From DASXUX01 sp036504595 (GTDB lineage: Bacteria > Planctomycetota > SZUA-567 > H5-PLA8), in the NCBI GenBank assembly GCA_036504595.1, contig DASXUX010000067.1, positions 1 through 64,000 of the forward strand: a DNA stretch of 64,000 nucleotides. Reading direction: 5' to 3'. The notes beneath the pieces were generated by a model. It made no database searches and was not told the origin of the DNA. It saw only the letters and a list, made by a program, of their open reading frames with translations. Shown here piece after piece: positions 40,210 through 49,391 of this stretch. Within the stretch, counting starts at the first letter, position 1. Each line of letters starts with the position of its first letter. The position numbers were made by a program, and so were the translations under genes.

Positions 40210-41898
40210 TTAATGCGTGGTTTTCGAGCGCTTTCGCTCGGCGCAGGCCGCGGCTGCGCGAGCCACACGCTGCAATTCCGGCAAATCCGCGGGCTTCACC
40301 AGATGCTGGTCGAAACCCGCTGCGCATGTGCGCTGCCGGTCGGAGCTTTGCCCGAAGCCTGTCAGTGCCACAAGGAACGCATCCGTGCCCAGAATGGTCC
40401 GCATCTGCCGCGCCACTTCGCAACCGTCCATGTGGGGCAGTCCCAGATCGATGAGCGCGAGGTCCGGCAGCAGTGTTCGCGCCCTCACGATGGCCTCCGG
40501 CCCATTCGCCGCGGCCTCCACCTGATGCCCCCACATTGAAAACACCTGGCGCAGCGTTTCCCGATTATCGTCCTCGTCCTCCACGATCAGCACCCGCAGC
40601 AGCATGCTCGGCGAGCCCGTATCGACGGCCTCCGTCTCTTTCCTGGGAGGCAGCAGACGGCTGCTGCTGCCGGCCAGCGGGAGCCTGACGGTGAACTGGC
40701 TTCCTTTCCCCAGTCCCTCGCTTTCAGCGTGCACCGAGCCGCCATGCATCTGCACCAGCTCGCGCACGAGCGTCAGGCCGAGGCCCAGCCCGGGCTCCCG
40801 CTCGGCGCCGTGCGAGACCTGCGTGAACATGTCGAAAACCCGCGGGAGCATGTCCGCTGAAATGCCGCTGCCGTTGTCCCGAACCGTCAGCACGGCCTCC
40901 TCTTCCTTTACTTTCAGCCCCACGTGGATGTCGCCGCCTGGATGAGTGAACTTGGATGCATTGGAGAGCAGATTGTTCAGCACTTGCTCGATGCGTGTGG
41001 CATCTGCCAGGATCACAACGGGTTGCGCGGGCAGGTCCAGAGTAAAGCGTTGGCAGTTGCTGGTGCGCAGCGCCTGGCACGATTCAAGCGCACGCCGCGC
41101 GATCGCCACCAGGTCGATCTGTTGGGGGTCGATATCGAGCTTGCGGAAACGAATCCGGGAGACGTCGAGCAGATCGTTGATCAGCGCCACCACGTGTTTG
41201 ACTTGACGCTGGATGACAGCGACCTCCATATCACGCAGACGCGGATCGTCGCTGCCGGCGTGGATGACCTCGGCAGCGTTGCGAATCGGCGCGAGCGCGT
41301 TGCGCAATTCGTGCCCCAGTTTGGCCAGAAACACATCTTTGGCTTGACTGGCCTCTTGGGCGGCTTGATTCTGATGCAACAAGCATTCCTGTGCACGCCG
41401 GGCATCGTCCACATCCATGCAGATGCCAACCCAGCGCAGCACGTTGCCGCCCGCGTCGTAGAGCGGAGCGCCCCTGGCCGCGTGCCAGCGGTACTCGCCA
41501 TCCGCACGGCGCAGGCGCACTTCGGTGGTCTGGTGTTGCCCACTCTGGATCCCGGCGGTCCAGGCCTGGAGCACCCTCTGTTTATCCTCCGGATGGACCG
41601 CCGCGAGCCAGCCTAGCGGTACGCTAGTTTGAGGGAGTGTATACCCGGTATAATCGAACCAGTTCTTGTTTGCGTACTCGATGGCGCCGTCGGCTGCGGC
41701 TATCCAAACCACAGCCGGCAAGGCGTCGGCGAGGCGGCGGAAATATTCCCCGACTACTTCTGAAGCGTTTCCCCTAGAGCATTCACCATCCCAGAGCTCT
41801 TCTTCGAGTTTCGCCAGACTGCGAGCGAGAACATCTCGCCCGGCGTGCAGCGCATCGGTCGGTTCTGTCTTAGGATAGTGACTCGTTTCTTCATTCAT
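40210..41898 (-). CDS. PAS-containing hybrid sensor histidine kinase
   Basis: 562 aa. ATG 41898 (a GTG 33 bp upstream is possible). Soluble. PAS/PAC residues 60-180 (ALPAVVWIAAADGAIEYANK, YRWHAARGAPLYDAGGNV). HisKA FLAKLGHELRNALAPI; HATPase NNLLSNASKFTHPGG, VRDNGSGISADML, GLGLGLTLVRELVQMHGG; receiver domain with LALIDLGLPHMDGCEVA and HLVKPAD. Same architecture as the next gene and the same ALTGFGQ motif in the receiver, so the pair arose by duplication. Signal sensed is unknown. Confidence 0.93.
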   Translation of the reverse strand: MNEETSHYPKTEPTDALHAGRDVLARSLAKLEEELWDGECSRGNASEVVGEYFRRLADALPAVVWIAAADGAIEYANKNWFDYTGYTLPQTSVPLGWLAAVHPEDKQRVLQAWTAGIQSGQHQTTEVRLRRADGEYRWHAARGAPLYDAGGNVLRWVGICMDVDDARRAQECLLHQNQAAQEASQAKDVFLAKLGHELRNALAPIRNAAEVIHAGSDDPRLRDMEVAVIQRQVKHVVALINDLLDVSRIRFRKLDIDPQQIDLVAIARRALESCQALRTSNCQRFTLDLPAQPVVILADATRIEQVLNNLLSNASKFTHPGGDIHVGLKVKEEEAVLTVRDNGSGISADMLPRVFDMFTQVSHGAEREPGLGLGLTLVRELVQMHGGSVHAESEGLGKGSQFTVRLPLAGSSSRLLPPRKETEAVDTGSPSMLLRVLIVEDEDDNRETLRQVFSMWGHQVEAAANGPEAIVRARTLLPDLALIDLGLPHMDGCEVARQMRTILGTDAFLVALTGFGQSSDRQRTCAAGFDQHLVKPADLPELQRVARAAAACAERKRSKTTH

Positions 41899-42221
41899 AG
41901 TTGAGGCATACCTCTGTTCTTGACAATACACGAATCATTGCAGCAGCGCCTACTGCAACCAAAACATACAACAAGACATAAGTGGTGCACGCTTGCGCCA
42001 CTCTGCATAAAAGCAAGTCTCCCCTTTATACATTTTGGTTACAAAGATCAAGATTTTTATGGCGACATTTTAACGATTATAAATAACTAAGTTGAGCTGC
42101 CGAGGTAGATGTAAAAAAAGGACCGCCTTATCCGTTGCATTTTGCCACGATCGCATCAAATCCGGCTTTAATGCGATGCTTCAATCTGCTAGTCTTATAC
42201 CTTTCAGTGGGGGGCAGAAGC
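41899..42221. other. AT-rich divergent promoter region
   Basis: 323 bp between the kinase and deacetylase genes, noticeably AT-rich (ttttatggcgacatttta, gattataaataac). Probably holds both promoters; no single motif is convincing. Confidence 0.5.
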
Positions 42222-43010
42222 ATGGAATCCACATTTGGCTACCTTGTCGCAAGCAGTGCCTTGGTGTTCGTCGCGAGCACCTTGGCTGCCGACGCACGCG
42301 CGGGCGAGAAGGCGCCCGTCATCATCCTGAAACTGGACGATGTGACCACGCAGGGCGCTCACGAAAGCGAACCCATTTCGCCACGCTGGCAGCGAGTCGT
42401 GGATTTTCTAGAAAAAGAGAATCTGAAGGCGTCGCTGGGCATCATCGGCTTCTCACTGGAACAGGACAACGCCGCGTATTTCAACTGGATCAAGAACCTG
42501 GACAAGAAAGGCGCGGTCGAGTTCTGGAATCACGGCTACAGGAACCGTTCAAACAACGACAAGAGCGGCGAGTTCGAGTCTGATTCGGCCGAGCAGCAAA
42601 AGGCATTGCTCGAAAAAACGCAGAAGCTGGCCAAGGAGAAGCTTGGCATCGAACTGCATGCGTTCGGTCCGCATTGGAGCGCCACGACAGAAGCCACGGA
42701 AAAAGCTCTGCAGGATATTCCGGAACTGACGATGTGGTTGCTCGGACCGAAGAGTCCAAAGACGTACACGAAATTCGTTTTTGAACGTATCGTCAATCTG
42801 GAAAACCCCACGTTTGTACCCGATTTCGACAAATTCAAAGCCGCGTATGAGAAGAACGGCGTGAGCCGACCGTACCTGTGCCTGCAAGGCCACCCGAACA
42901 GTTGGAGCGACGAGCGCTGGGCCGGCTTCGTCAAGATCATCGGCTTCCTGAAGGAGAAGGGCTGCACGTTCATGAAAGCCGGCGAGTATTTGGCGCAGAC
43001 GAAGAAATAG
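42222..43010 (+). CDS. Secreted polysaccharide deacetylase-like protein
   Basis: 262 aa. ATG 42222 with GGGGGGCAG upstream; signal peptide about 1-26. NodB-type barrel: PVIILKLDDVTTQ (metal/catalytic Asp pair), LKASLGIIGFSL, VEFWNHGYRNRS (His), LGIELHAFGPHWSATT, CLQGHPNSWSD (His) and FMKAGEYL. Carbohydrate esterase 4-like fold; members remove N- or O-acetyl groups from chitin, peptidoglycan or exopolysaccharide. The usual H(S/T)xxH is altered here to NHGYRN, so activity is uncertain. Confidence 0.8.
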   Translation: MESTFGYLVASSALVFVASTLAADARAGEKAPVIILKLDDVTTQGAHESEPISPRWQRVVDFLEKENLKASLGIIGFSLEQDNAAYFNWIKNLDKKGAVEFWNHGYRNRSNNDKSGEFESDSAEQQKALLEKTQKLAKEKLGIELHAFGPHWSATTEATEKALQDIPELTMWLLGPKSPKTYTKFVFERIVNLENPTFVPDFDKFKAAYEKNGVSRPYLCLQGHPNSWSDERWAGFVKIIGFLKEKGCTFMKAGEYLAQTKK

Positions 43011-43044
43011 AGTCTGGAGTCTGGAGTCCTGAGTCTGGAGTCTT
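43010..43044. repeat. Heptad array (GTCTGGA type)
   Basis: agtctggagtctggagtcct, gagtctggagtctt: period 7, immediately after the deacetylase stop. Confidence 0.85.
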
Positions 43045-43250
43045 AAAGGCAACGGAGCTCGCGCGTAATAGATGCCAGACTTCTGCCATTGAAATGGCGA
43101 ACTTTTCATAAAAGGAACGGGGATTCCAGCGTCTAACAGCCGATAATGTATATGGGTTGCTATTTCGGCGGCCCTTGCGTAAGGTATGGCGTTGTTCTGA
43201 CGCCTGCCGAATTTGTGCCCAGTTGCTCAAGAGTCCGGGAAAAAGGCCCG

Positions 43251-44222
43251 ATGTTGACGCGCTTGTCGTTTCGAGCGATTTCCAGCCTGACCGGCATCCT
43301 GCCGCGCCGCTGGCAATACGCGCTTGCGCGCCCGCTTTCGGACGTCTTTTGTCTCGCCGCCCGCGGCAAACGCCGTTGCGTCATGGCCAATCTGCGGCCT
43401 GTCCTTGGAGAAGGCGCCAGCGACGCTGAGATTCACCGGAACACACGGGCCATTTTCCGTTCCTTCGGAGCGTACTTGTGCGAGTTCTTCGGGTTTGAGC
43501 AGCTCGGGGCGCGCTTCATCGATTCGCACGTCGAGGTCCGCGGCCGTGAGAACATCGAGGCCGCCCTGCGCCTGGGGCGCGGCGCCATTCTGTGCTCCGG
43601 ACATTACTCCAATTGGGAACTCGGCGCCTGCGTGGTCGCGCGTCTCGGATATCCGATCACCGCTGTTTTTCAGATGCAAGCCGACGCGCGCACGAACGAG
43701 ATGTTTGTGGAGCAGCGGGCGCGCGCCGGCGTCACGGTCGTGCACACGCAGCACGGCGCGCGGGCAGCCTTGCGCGCGCTGCGGCAGAATCAAACCGTCG
43801 CGCTGATGGGCGATCGTCTGACCGGCGGGCCCACTATCGGCATAAAACTCTTCGGCCGCGAGGTCCGCTTTCCGCTGGGCCCGTGGCGTATCGCGAACGT
43901 GTCGGGCGCGGCTCTGCTGCCGGTGTTCATCCACCGGGAACCAGAGGGCCGCTTCATCCTGGATATTGGATTCGCGATTGAGTGTGCCGGCGAGACGCCG
44001 GCCGAACGCATTGCGGCTCTGGCGCAAGGGTGGGCCGGTTGTCTGGAGGAGCGGCTGAAGAGCGACCCCGCGCAGTGGGCCGCGTTCTACAACGTCTGGG
44101 AAACTCAGGATGAGCAGTTGCTGAACGCGCCGCGGATTGGTCAGGCCAGCGTTCGCCGCATTCACGGCGAGCCGATCGCCGAGAATCAGAGCCAGAGAAC
44201 CACGAGCCGAGCGGGGAACTGA
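43251..44222 (+). CDS. Lipid A biosynthesis acyltransferase (LpxL/HtrB family)
   Basis: 323 aa. ATG 43251 with AAGG six bases upstream; the frame extends upstream without a ribosome site. Family landmarks: LPRRWQYALARPLSDVF, NLRPVLGEGASDAEIHRN, the catalytic ILCSGHYSNWELG (HX4E type), FQMQADARTNEMF, ALMGDRLTGGPTIGIKLFG and LPVFIHREPEGRF. Transfers secondary acyl chains to lipid A precursors at the inner membrane, or acts on a related glycolipid. GT2 gene follows after 10 bp. Implies an outer membrane with LPS-like lipid. Confidence 0.9.
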   Translation: MLTRLSFRAISSLTGILPRRWQYALARPLSDVFCLAARGKRRCVMANLRPVLGEGASDAEIHRNTRAIFRSFGAYLCEFFGFEQLGARFIDSHVEVRGRENIEAALRLGRGAILCSGHYSNWELGACVVARLGYPITAVFQMQADARTNEMFVEQRARAGVTVVHTQHGARAALRALRQNQTVALMGDRLTGGPTIGIKLFGREVRFPLGPWRIANVSGAALLPVFIHREPEGRFILDIGFAIECAGETPAERIAALAQGWAGCLEERLKSDPAQWAAFYNVWETQDEQLLNAPRIGQASVRRIHGEPIAENQSQRTTSRAGN

Positions 44223-44232
44223 GGACTTCCAC

Positions 44233-44925
44233 ATGGAACAGGCCCGGCGCGATGTCTGCGCTATCATCCCATGCTACAACGAAGCCCAGAACATCGCGCG
44301 GATGGTGCGGCGCGTGAAATTCTATCTGGCCGAAGTGCTCGTCATCGATGACTGCTCCACCGACGGCACCGGCGAGATCGCAAGGCAGGCCGGGGCCACT
44401 GTGATCACCCATGAACGCAACATGGGAAAAGGCGTCGCGCTGAAGACCGGCTTCCTGGCCGCGGCCGCGCGGGGCTTCACGGCTGCGATCACCCTGGACG
44501 GCGACGGCCAGCACGACGCGACCGAAATCCCGCTCTTCCTGGAAGCGCACGACCAGGGCGGCTGCGATCTGGTCGTTGGCAACCGCATGACCGACACGCG
44601 CACGATGCCACGCATTCGCCGCGTGACGAATCGTTTCACCTCCTGGGCCATCAGCCGCATGGTGGGCATGCGCATCAGCGACACGCAGTGCGGCTTTCGG
44701 CTGATCCGGCTCGATTTCTGGCAAGCCGTGCGCCTGGACAGTTCGCGCTTCGAACTCGAATCGGAAATCCTGATCAAAGCCTGCCGCAGCGGCGCGCGTG
44801 TGCGCGAGGTGAAAATCCGCACCATTTATTTCGGAACCGATCGCAGCAAGATCAACCCGGTCATCGACGCGTTCCGCTTCTTTCAGCTCCTCTGGCGCTG
44901 CCGCGACGTGGAAAGTAGCCAGTAG
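44233..44925 (+). CDS. Glycosyltransferase family 2 (DPM1-like)
   Basis: 230 aa. ATG 44233 with GAGGACTTCC. GT-A fold: VCAIIPCYNEAQNI, VLVIDDCSTDGTGE, MGKGVALKTGF, the metal-binding ITLDGDGQHDA, and a terminal ITDTQCGFRLI-type block (here RISDTQCGFRLIR), typical of polyprenyl-phosphate mannosyl or glucosyl transferases. No membrane anchor. Probably co-transcribed with the LpxL-like gene, so a role in envelope glycolipid synthesis is likely. Confidence 0.92.
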   Translation: MEQARRDVCAIIPCYNEAQNIARMVRRVKFYLAEVLVIDDCSTDGTGEIARQAGATVITHERNMGKGVALKTGFLAAAARGFTAAITLDGDGQHDATEIPLFLEAHDQGGCDLVVGNRMTDTRTMPRIRRVTNRFTSWAISRMVGMRISDTQCGFRLIRLDFWQAVRLDSSRFELESEILIKACRSGARVREVKIRTIYFGTDRSKINPVIDAFRFFQLLWRCRDVESSQ

Positions 44926-45000
44926 CCAGTATGCAGTAGCCAGCAGAACAGCCTGGCAGCATCGATCTATTCGATACTGACTACTGGATACTGACTACTT
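44915..45000. repeat. Inverted heptad arrays (GTAGCCA type)
   Basis: Left: gtagccagtagccagtatgc, agtagccagc. Right: tcgatactgactactggata, ctgactact. The left end overlaps the GT2 stop codon (translated as ESSQ). Confidence 0.85.
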
Positions 45001-45009
45001 TCTGATAGA

Positions 45010-45690
45010 ATGACTTCCGGGGCGCAACAGATGGCCGATAACCTTGAAGATATGGTGCAGTACGATCTGAAGGCCCGCGGCATTAAAGATCCGCGTGTGC
45101 TCGATGCATTTATGCGCGTCGATCGCAAGCTTTTCGTGCCGCAGATGGGCCAGGACCGCGCTTACGAAGACCGCCCGATTATTCTCAGCCACGGCCAAAC
45201 CGTCTCACAGCCCTATATGGTGGCGCTGATGACGCAGGCGCTGCAACTGACGGGTTCCGAGCGCGTTCTGGAAATTGGGACGGGCTCCGGCTACCAGACC
45301 GCGATTCTCGCCACGCTCGCGCGCGAAGTGTACACGGTGGAGCGAATTGAGTACCTCGCTACAACCGCGGAAGACCGGCTGCTCGATCTCGGTTTCAAGA
45401 ACATTCAATTCCGGCTGGGCGATGGCTCGCTGGGCTGGCCTGAACACGCGCCGTACGAGCGTATCATCGTCACGGCCGCATCGCCCAGGCTCCCGCCGCC
45501 GCTGGAAGCTCAACTGGGCGAAGGCGGAATACTCGTCGCGCCGATCGGGCCGCCGGAAGAGCAACAGCTCATCGTCGGCCGCCGCACAAACGGACGCTTC
45601 GAATCCAGCGCAGCGATGCCGTGTGTCTTCGTCAAACTGATCGGCAGCGAAGGGTATCGCGAAGGCGAAGGCGGTTTGCCGGGCCCGTAA
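45010..45690 (+). CDS. pcm: Protein-L-isoaspartate O-methyltransferase
   Basis: 226 aa. ATG 45010; an in-frame ATG at 45031 with GGGG upstream is an alternative. Repairs isoaspartyl residues in aged protein using SAM. Motifs: MVQYDLKARGIKDPRVLDAF, QTVSQPYMVALMTQAL, SAM-binding VLEIGTGSGYQTAILA, TVERIEYLA, RLGDGSLGWPEHAPYERIIV and GGILVAPIG. All PCMT landmarks are present, with a short disordered C-terminal tail. Confidence 0.96.
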   Translation: MTSGAQQMADNLEDMVQYDLKARGIKDPRVLDAFMRVDRKLFVPQMGQDRAYEDRPIILSHGQTVSQPYMVALMTQALQLTGSERVLEIGTGSGYQTAILATLAREVYTVERIEYLATTAEDRLLDLGFKNIQFRLGDGSLGWPEHAPYERIIVTAASPRLPPPLEAQLGEGGILVAPIGPPEEQQLIVGRRTNGRFESSAAMPCVFVKLIGSEGYREGEGGLPGP

Positions 45691-45692
45691 CG

Positions 45693-45773
45693 GTAGACGG
45701 GGAGATGGGGGGACGGGGAGACGGGGAGAAACGGAAGGAAGCAGGAGGCGGGAGGCAGGAGCGACGGGTCGGC
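45693..45773. repeat. Heptad/octad array (GACGGGGA and GCAGGAG types)
   Basis: ggtagacggggagatgggg, gacggggagacggggag, then gaagcaggaggcgggaggc. Two array types abutting after the pcm stop. Confidence 0.8.
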
Positions 45774-45803
45774 GACGGGATACTGCGGACGCGGCGGCGC
45801 GAA

Positions 45804-45829
45804 TCAGAACCGCGACCGTAAGGGAGCGG
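45804..45829. repeat. CGCGACCGTAAGGGAGCGG element, copy 1
   Basis: 26 bp (tcagaaccgcgaccg then taagggagcgg), identical to 54946-54971, where it precedes rfbC. Confidence 0.85.
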
Positions 45830-45905
45830 GAGAAAAGCGCCATAGGCGCGACAGTCTCGCGGGACGCGAGAACTTGAACGTTAGCAGTACAGAGGATGAT
45901 CGCGA

Positions 45906-47735
45906 GTGACCCTCAACGCCAGGCCTGCAACTCCGCTGCGTACGTCTGCGCTTCGCATGGCGCTGAAGCTGTTGTACGCGATTGGCGCCGGCGTGCTGAG
46001 CGTTTGGTGGTTGTCGTTTTATCCGTCGGAAGGCCCGCCGATTGAACGCTTGATTCCATCCTCCGCCAGAGTTGCCTTCCTCGTGCGTGACGGCCACTTC
46101 CTGATCGAGAAACTTCCCGAGAGCCGCGCGCTGCAGGAACTTCTGCAGGACGTGGACGTGAACACATTGTTCGACGCCCAAGCTCGCCGCGACAAGCTGC
46201 TCGCTGAATGGCGCAAGCTCCCGTCCTTCGTGCAATGGCTTTTTCCGCCCGATGCCGACGGTCTTCAGCCACTGTTGGGCCGCGACTCGGCCCTCGCCGT
46301 CTTTCCTGCTCTGCCGCCAGAGGCCGGCCAGCGCAAGGGTCTTCAACCCGTCCTGCTGCTGGCTCGCTTGAGCGGCGCACGCGGGCAACTGCTGCGCGTC
46401 GCGAGCCGGTTCGCCAAGCTGCCCCGCGGCGTTCAGATGTTCGACCTTGGCGGCGGCCTGGTCGCATGCGGAATCGATGGCGCGCAGCCCGCGCGACCCC
46501 TCACCCCGGTCTCGCTTGCGCTCGCTCGGCCCTCTCCCTCAAGGGGAGAGGGGACGTTCGTCGCCACGCTTGTTCTCCAGCCGCCAAAGCCGGATGAGAA
46601 AAAGGATCTGCCGCCGGTCCTTCAGCACCAGTGGGAGCTTCTGCGTGACGAAGGGGTTCCTGAACCGGTGCTGAAGGCGCTCAAGCAGCCACCGGCCCTG
46701 TCCGAGCTTTTTGGTATAAGCCAGCCGCCCGCGGAGGTCCGCGTCAACTTCTACGCGAAGGAAAACGGTTCGCTGAACGCTCGCGGCTGGCTGGATCGGC
46801 AACTTCCGCAGCCGTGTCTCAGCCCGTCCGGATCGCTTGAAAAGCCCAGCGTGTACGCGTCAGCGTTTATTCCGCTGGACGCGCACGCGTGCTTCCTGCG
46901 TTTCATCGAAAGCGACATGCGTCTGCGAAAAATTCCGCCGCCGCGGGTCGCGGGCCGGCCGCAGCAGACGTTCACCAAAGGCCAGAAGAACTGGATACGG
47001 CGTTTTCAGGATCTTTCAGAGCAGAACTTCGATCTCGATCGAGCGCTCTGGCCCGCCGCGGGGCACGTCGTGGAAGCCACCATCGGGCAGCCGCCGCCGG
47101 GGATCAACCCGGCTGGTTACGGACTGCTGAACCTCGCGCTCCCATTCAATGGCAAACACACCGATGCGCGTGACGCCTTCGGTGCGCTGATCGGTGCGCG
47201 CTGGGATTTGTTCGATAAAGAACCGCGCGACGGCGAGCCGACGCCGTACGTGCGGCGCATGCGCCATCCGGCTTTCGACCGCTACGTGCTGGCGACCGGA
47301 CAGATCACCGCTCCGTCGTGGACGCTGACAGACAAGGCGCTGCTGATCACCAGCGACGCCGGCCCCTTCGCGCTGAGGGACAAGTCTGCTTCGCCGCCGC
47401 CCGAGCCTTTTGCTCAGCGCCCGGGGAAATCCTACTTTTTGAAGATCGATGGCCAGCGGTTGGCGGCGACCAGCGAGGCGCTTGCCGACGCGTACTACCA
47501 GGACTGGGAAGACGAAATCGGCCCCGCCGAGTTTCTCGAACAGTGTCCTAACCGTGACGCGCGCGTGCATCTGGCGGGGAAACTCACGCATCTGCTGGGC
47601 AGCCTTTCCATCAATGCCACGCCCGATGCCGAGGACAACGGCACGCATCTTGACATTGTCTGGAACCCAGGATCGCTGGCGTCCTCTAAGCCCAAGAAGC
47701 AAGAAGAAGAAAGCGTCCCAGCGCCACCGCCTTAA
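45906..47735 (+). CDS. Membrane-anchored secreted protein of unknown function, DUF3352-like
   Basis: 609 aa. GTG 45906 with GAGG about ten bases upstream. An N-terminal anchor or signal helix (LKLLYAIGAGVLSVWWLSFY) precedes an extracytoplasmic region with IERLIPSSARVAFLVRDGHF, LGRDSALAVFPALPP, VYASAFIPLDAHACFLRFIE and VLATGQITAPSWTLTDKALLI, a layout like planctomycete DUF3352-type proteins. Residues about 198-217 (LTPVSLALARPSPSRGEG) are a translated palindromic repeat. Highly Lys/Glu C-terminus. Function unknown. Confidence 0.75.
   Translation: MTLNARPATPLRTSALRMALKLLYAIGAGVLSVWWLSFYPSEGPPIERLIPSSARVAFLVRDGHFLIEKLPESRALQELLQDVDVNTLFDAQARRDKLLAEWRKLPSFVQWLFPPDADGLQPLLGRDSALAVFPALPPEAGQRKGLQPVLLLARLSGARGQLLRVASRFAKLPRGVQMFDLGGGLVACGIDGAQPARPLTPVSLALARPSPSRGEGTFVATLVLQPPKPDEKKDLPPVLQHQWELLRDEGVPEPVLKALKQPPALSELFGISQPPAEVRVNFYAKENGSLNARGWLDRQLPQPCLSPSGSLEKPSVYASAFIPLDAHACFLRFIESDMRLRKIPPPRVAGRPQQTFTKGQKNWIRRFQDLSEQNFDLDRALWPAAGHVVEATIGQPPPGINPAGYGLLNLALPFNGKHTDARDAFGALIGARWDLFDKEPRDGEPTPYVRRMRHPAFDRYVLATGQITAPSWTLTDKALLITSDAGPFALRDKSASPPPEPFAQRPGKSYFLKIDGQRLAATSEALADAYYQDWEDEIGPAEFLEQCPNRDARVHLAGKLTHLLGSLSINATPDAEDNGTHLDIVWNPGSLASSKPKKQEEESVPAPPP
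46497..46553. repeat. Palindromic CCCTCTCCC repeat inside a gene
   Basis: ccctcaccccggtctcgctt, gcgctcgctcggccctctcc, ctcaaggggagagggg. CCCTCTCCC pairs with GGGGAGAGGG. Translated in frame as LTPVSL...RPSPSRGEG. Confidence 0.8.
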
Positions 47736-47736
47736 T

Positions 47737-47765
47737 GAATTCAGAGTTCAGAGTGCAGAGATCGA
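47737..47765. repeat. Heptad array (ATTCAGA/GTTCAGA type)
   Basis: gaattcagagttcagagtgc, agagatcg; same heptad as 53738-53768. After the 609-aa protein gene. Confidence 0.75.
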
Positions 47766-47780
47766 AATCAGGCAAGGATG

Positions 47781-47922
47781 TGTGGCACGGGCAGGCCGAC
47801 GGCGCGGCCTCTTGCGCCGTTGGATTGCCCGTGTCGCGGCGCCGGATTCACGGGCAATCCGCGCCGCAACAGTGTCTCTGTGATGCGCGGGCGCAAGCGC
47901 GGCGCGGCCTGCCCGTGCCACA
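47781..47922. repeat. Palindromic GTGGCACGGGCAG element, full copy 2
   Basis: Outer arms tgtggcacgggcaggcc and ggcctgcccgtgccaca; inner ggattgcccgtg and cacgggcaatccgc. Same layout as 23224-23367 with a different centre. Confidence 0.85.
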
Positions 47923-47986
47923 CACCCATTTTGCTGCGGTGTAGGTAGTCAGCAGAGACTCATACCAAAATAGAGGAGGGAACTCC

Positions 47987-49333
47987 ATGCCGCTCAACCG
48001 CCGTGAATTTCTAAAGGCTGCCGCCGCAACTGTGACGGTCATTACCGTGCCCTCCTGCAGCGAGGACCGCTCGCCAGCGCGGACTTACGCGGCCAACGAG
48101 AAGGTCAATGTCGCCTGCGTGGGCGTGGGCGGGCAGGGAACGGTGAACCGGAACGAGCTTGCGCCTTTATCGAGCATCGTCGCACTCTGCGATGTGGATC
48201 AGGGAACGCTCGAAAAGGCGGCGAAGAATCACCCCGGCGCCAAACTCTGGAACGACTACCGCGAAATGCTGGAGAAACAGCAGAAAGAGATCGATGCGGT
48301 GATGATCTCGACGCCGGACCACATTCACGCGCCGGCAGCGATGATGGCGATGAAATTGGGCAAAGGCGTCGATGTTGAAAAGCCGATGGCGCACAACGTC
48401 TACGAGACGCGCGCGATGTCGAAAGCGGCGAAGAAATACAAAGTCGCTACGCAGATGGACAACGAAGGGCACGCGACGGAAGGCCTGCGCGCCGTGGTCG
48501 AATGGGTGAAGGACGGCGCGATCGGGACCGTGCGCGAAGTCCACATCTGGACCGATCGGCCGATCTGGCCGCAAGGGATCAAGGAGCGGCCCGCGACGAA
48601 AACCGTTCCGCCGAATCTGAAGTGGGATCTGTGGCTGGGTCCGGCGCCGGTGCGCGAGTACCACGAGCATCTCCATCCGTTTCAGTGGCGCGGCTGGTGG
48701 GACTTCGGCTGCGGGGCGCTCGGCGATATGGGCTGTCATTTCTTTGATAGCACCGTGTGGGCGCTGGAACTGGAGCCGCCGATTTCGGTCGAGGCCGTGC
48801 ATGAGGGCAACAGCAAAGAGACCGGGCCGAACTGGGCGGTGATCACGTACGAATTTGCTGCGCGGAAAGGGAAGGGTGGGAATCAGGAAGGCAAAGACCT
48901 GCCGCCGGTGACGGTCAAGTGGTACGACGGGCACAAGCAGCCGCCCCGGCCGGAGGAACTCGAAGCCGACCGCAAGATGCCGCCGAACGGATCGATGTTC
49001 GTCGGCGACAAGGGAAAGATCCTCGTCGCCGATACGTCGAGCGCGCGGATCATCCCCGAATCGAAGATGAAAGAGTACAAGCGGCCGGCGCCTTTCATTC
49101 CGCGCGTGGCCGGCCACAAGCAGGACTGGCTGGAGGCTGTCAAAGGCGTGCGCCCGGCCGGCTGCGACTTCGCGCTCTACGGCAGCAAACTGGCGGAGAT
49201 CGTGCTGCTCGGAAATCTGGCCGTGCGAGCAGGGCAGAAGATCGAGTGGGATTCCGAGAACCTGAAGGCGAAGAATTGTCCGGCGGCGGACGAGTTTATT
49301 CGCAGAGAGTACCGCAAGGGGTGGGAGCTGTAG
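47987..49333 (+). CDS. Tat-exported Gfo/Idh/MocA family oxidoreductase
   Basis: 448 aa. ATG 47987 with GGAGGGAACTCC. Tat signal NRREFLKAAAATVTVI (R-R-E-F-L-K). NAD(P)-binding Rossmann: VNVACVGVGGQGTVNR, VALCDVD, DAVMISTPDHIHAPAAM, then GVDVEKPMAHNVYET with the EKP lysine. C-terminal alpha/beta domain: GWWDFGCGALGDMGCHFFD. Members of this Tat group oxidise glycosides or sugars at C3 in the periplasm in several lineages. Could feed the DUF1080 hydrolase at 30902, though they are 16 kb apart. Confidence 0.93.
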   Translation: MPLNRREFLKAAAATVTVITVPSCSEDRSPARTYAANEKVNVACVGVGGQGTVNRNELAPLSSIVALCDVDQGTLEKAAKNHPGAKLWNDYREMLEKQQKEIDAVMISTPDHIHAPAAMMAMKLGKGVDVEKPMAHNVYETRAMSKAAKKYKVATQMDNEGHATEGLRAVVEWVKDGAIGTVREVHIWTDRPIWPQGIKERPATKTVPPNLKWDLWLGPAPVREYHEHLHPFQWRGWWDFGCGALGDMGCHFFDSTVWALELEPPISVEAVHEGNSKETGPNWAVITYEFAARKGKGGNQEGKDLPPVTVKWYDGHKQPPRPEELEADRKMPPNGSMFVGDKGKILVADTSSARIIPESKMKEYKRPAPFIPRVAGHKQDWLEAVKGVRPAGCDFALYGSKLAEIVLLGNLAVRAGQKIEWDSENLKAKNCPAADEFIRREYRKGWEL

Positions 49334-49362
49334 TAGGCAGCGGCAGTAAGCAGGAGGCAGGA
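49332..49362. repeat. Heptad array (GGCAGYR type)
   Basis: tagtaggcagcggcagtaag, caggaggcagga; directly after the Gfo/Idh/MocA stop. Confidence 0.65.
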
Positions 49363-49391
49363 ACGAGGCCGCGGGGCGCTGCGCAGCCACA

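Noticed and set aside
41980..42000. TGGTGCACGCTTGC as a sigma-54 promoter for the deacetylase gene
   Set aside because: GG to GC spacing is 11, not 12, and the site lies over 200 bp from the gene.
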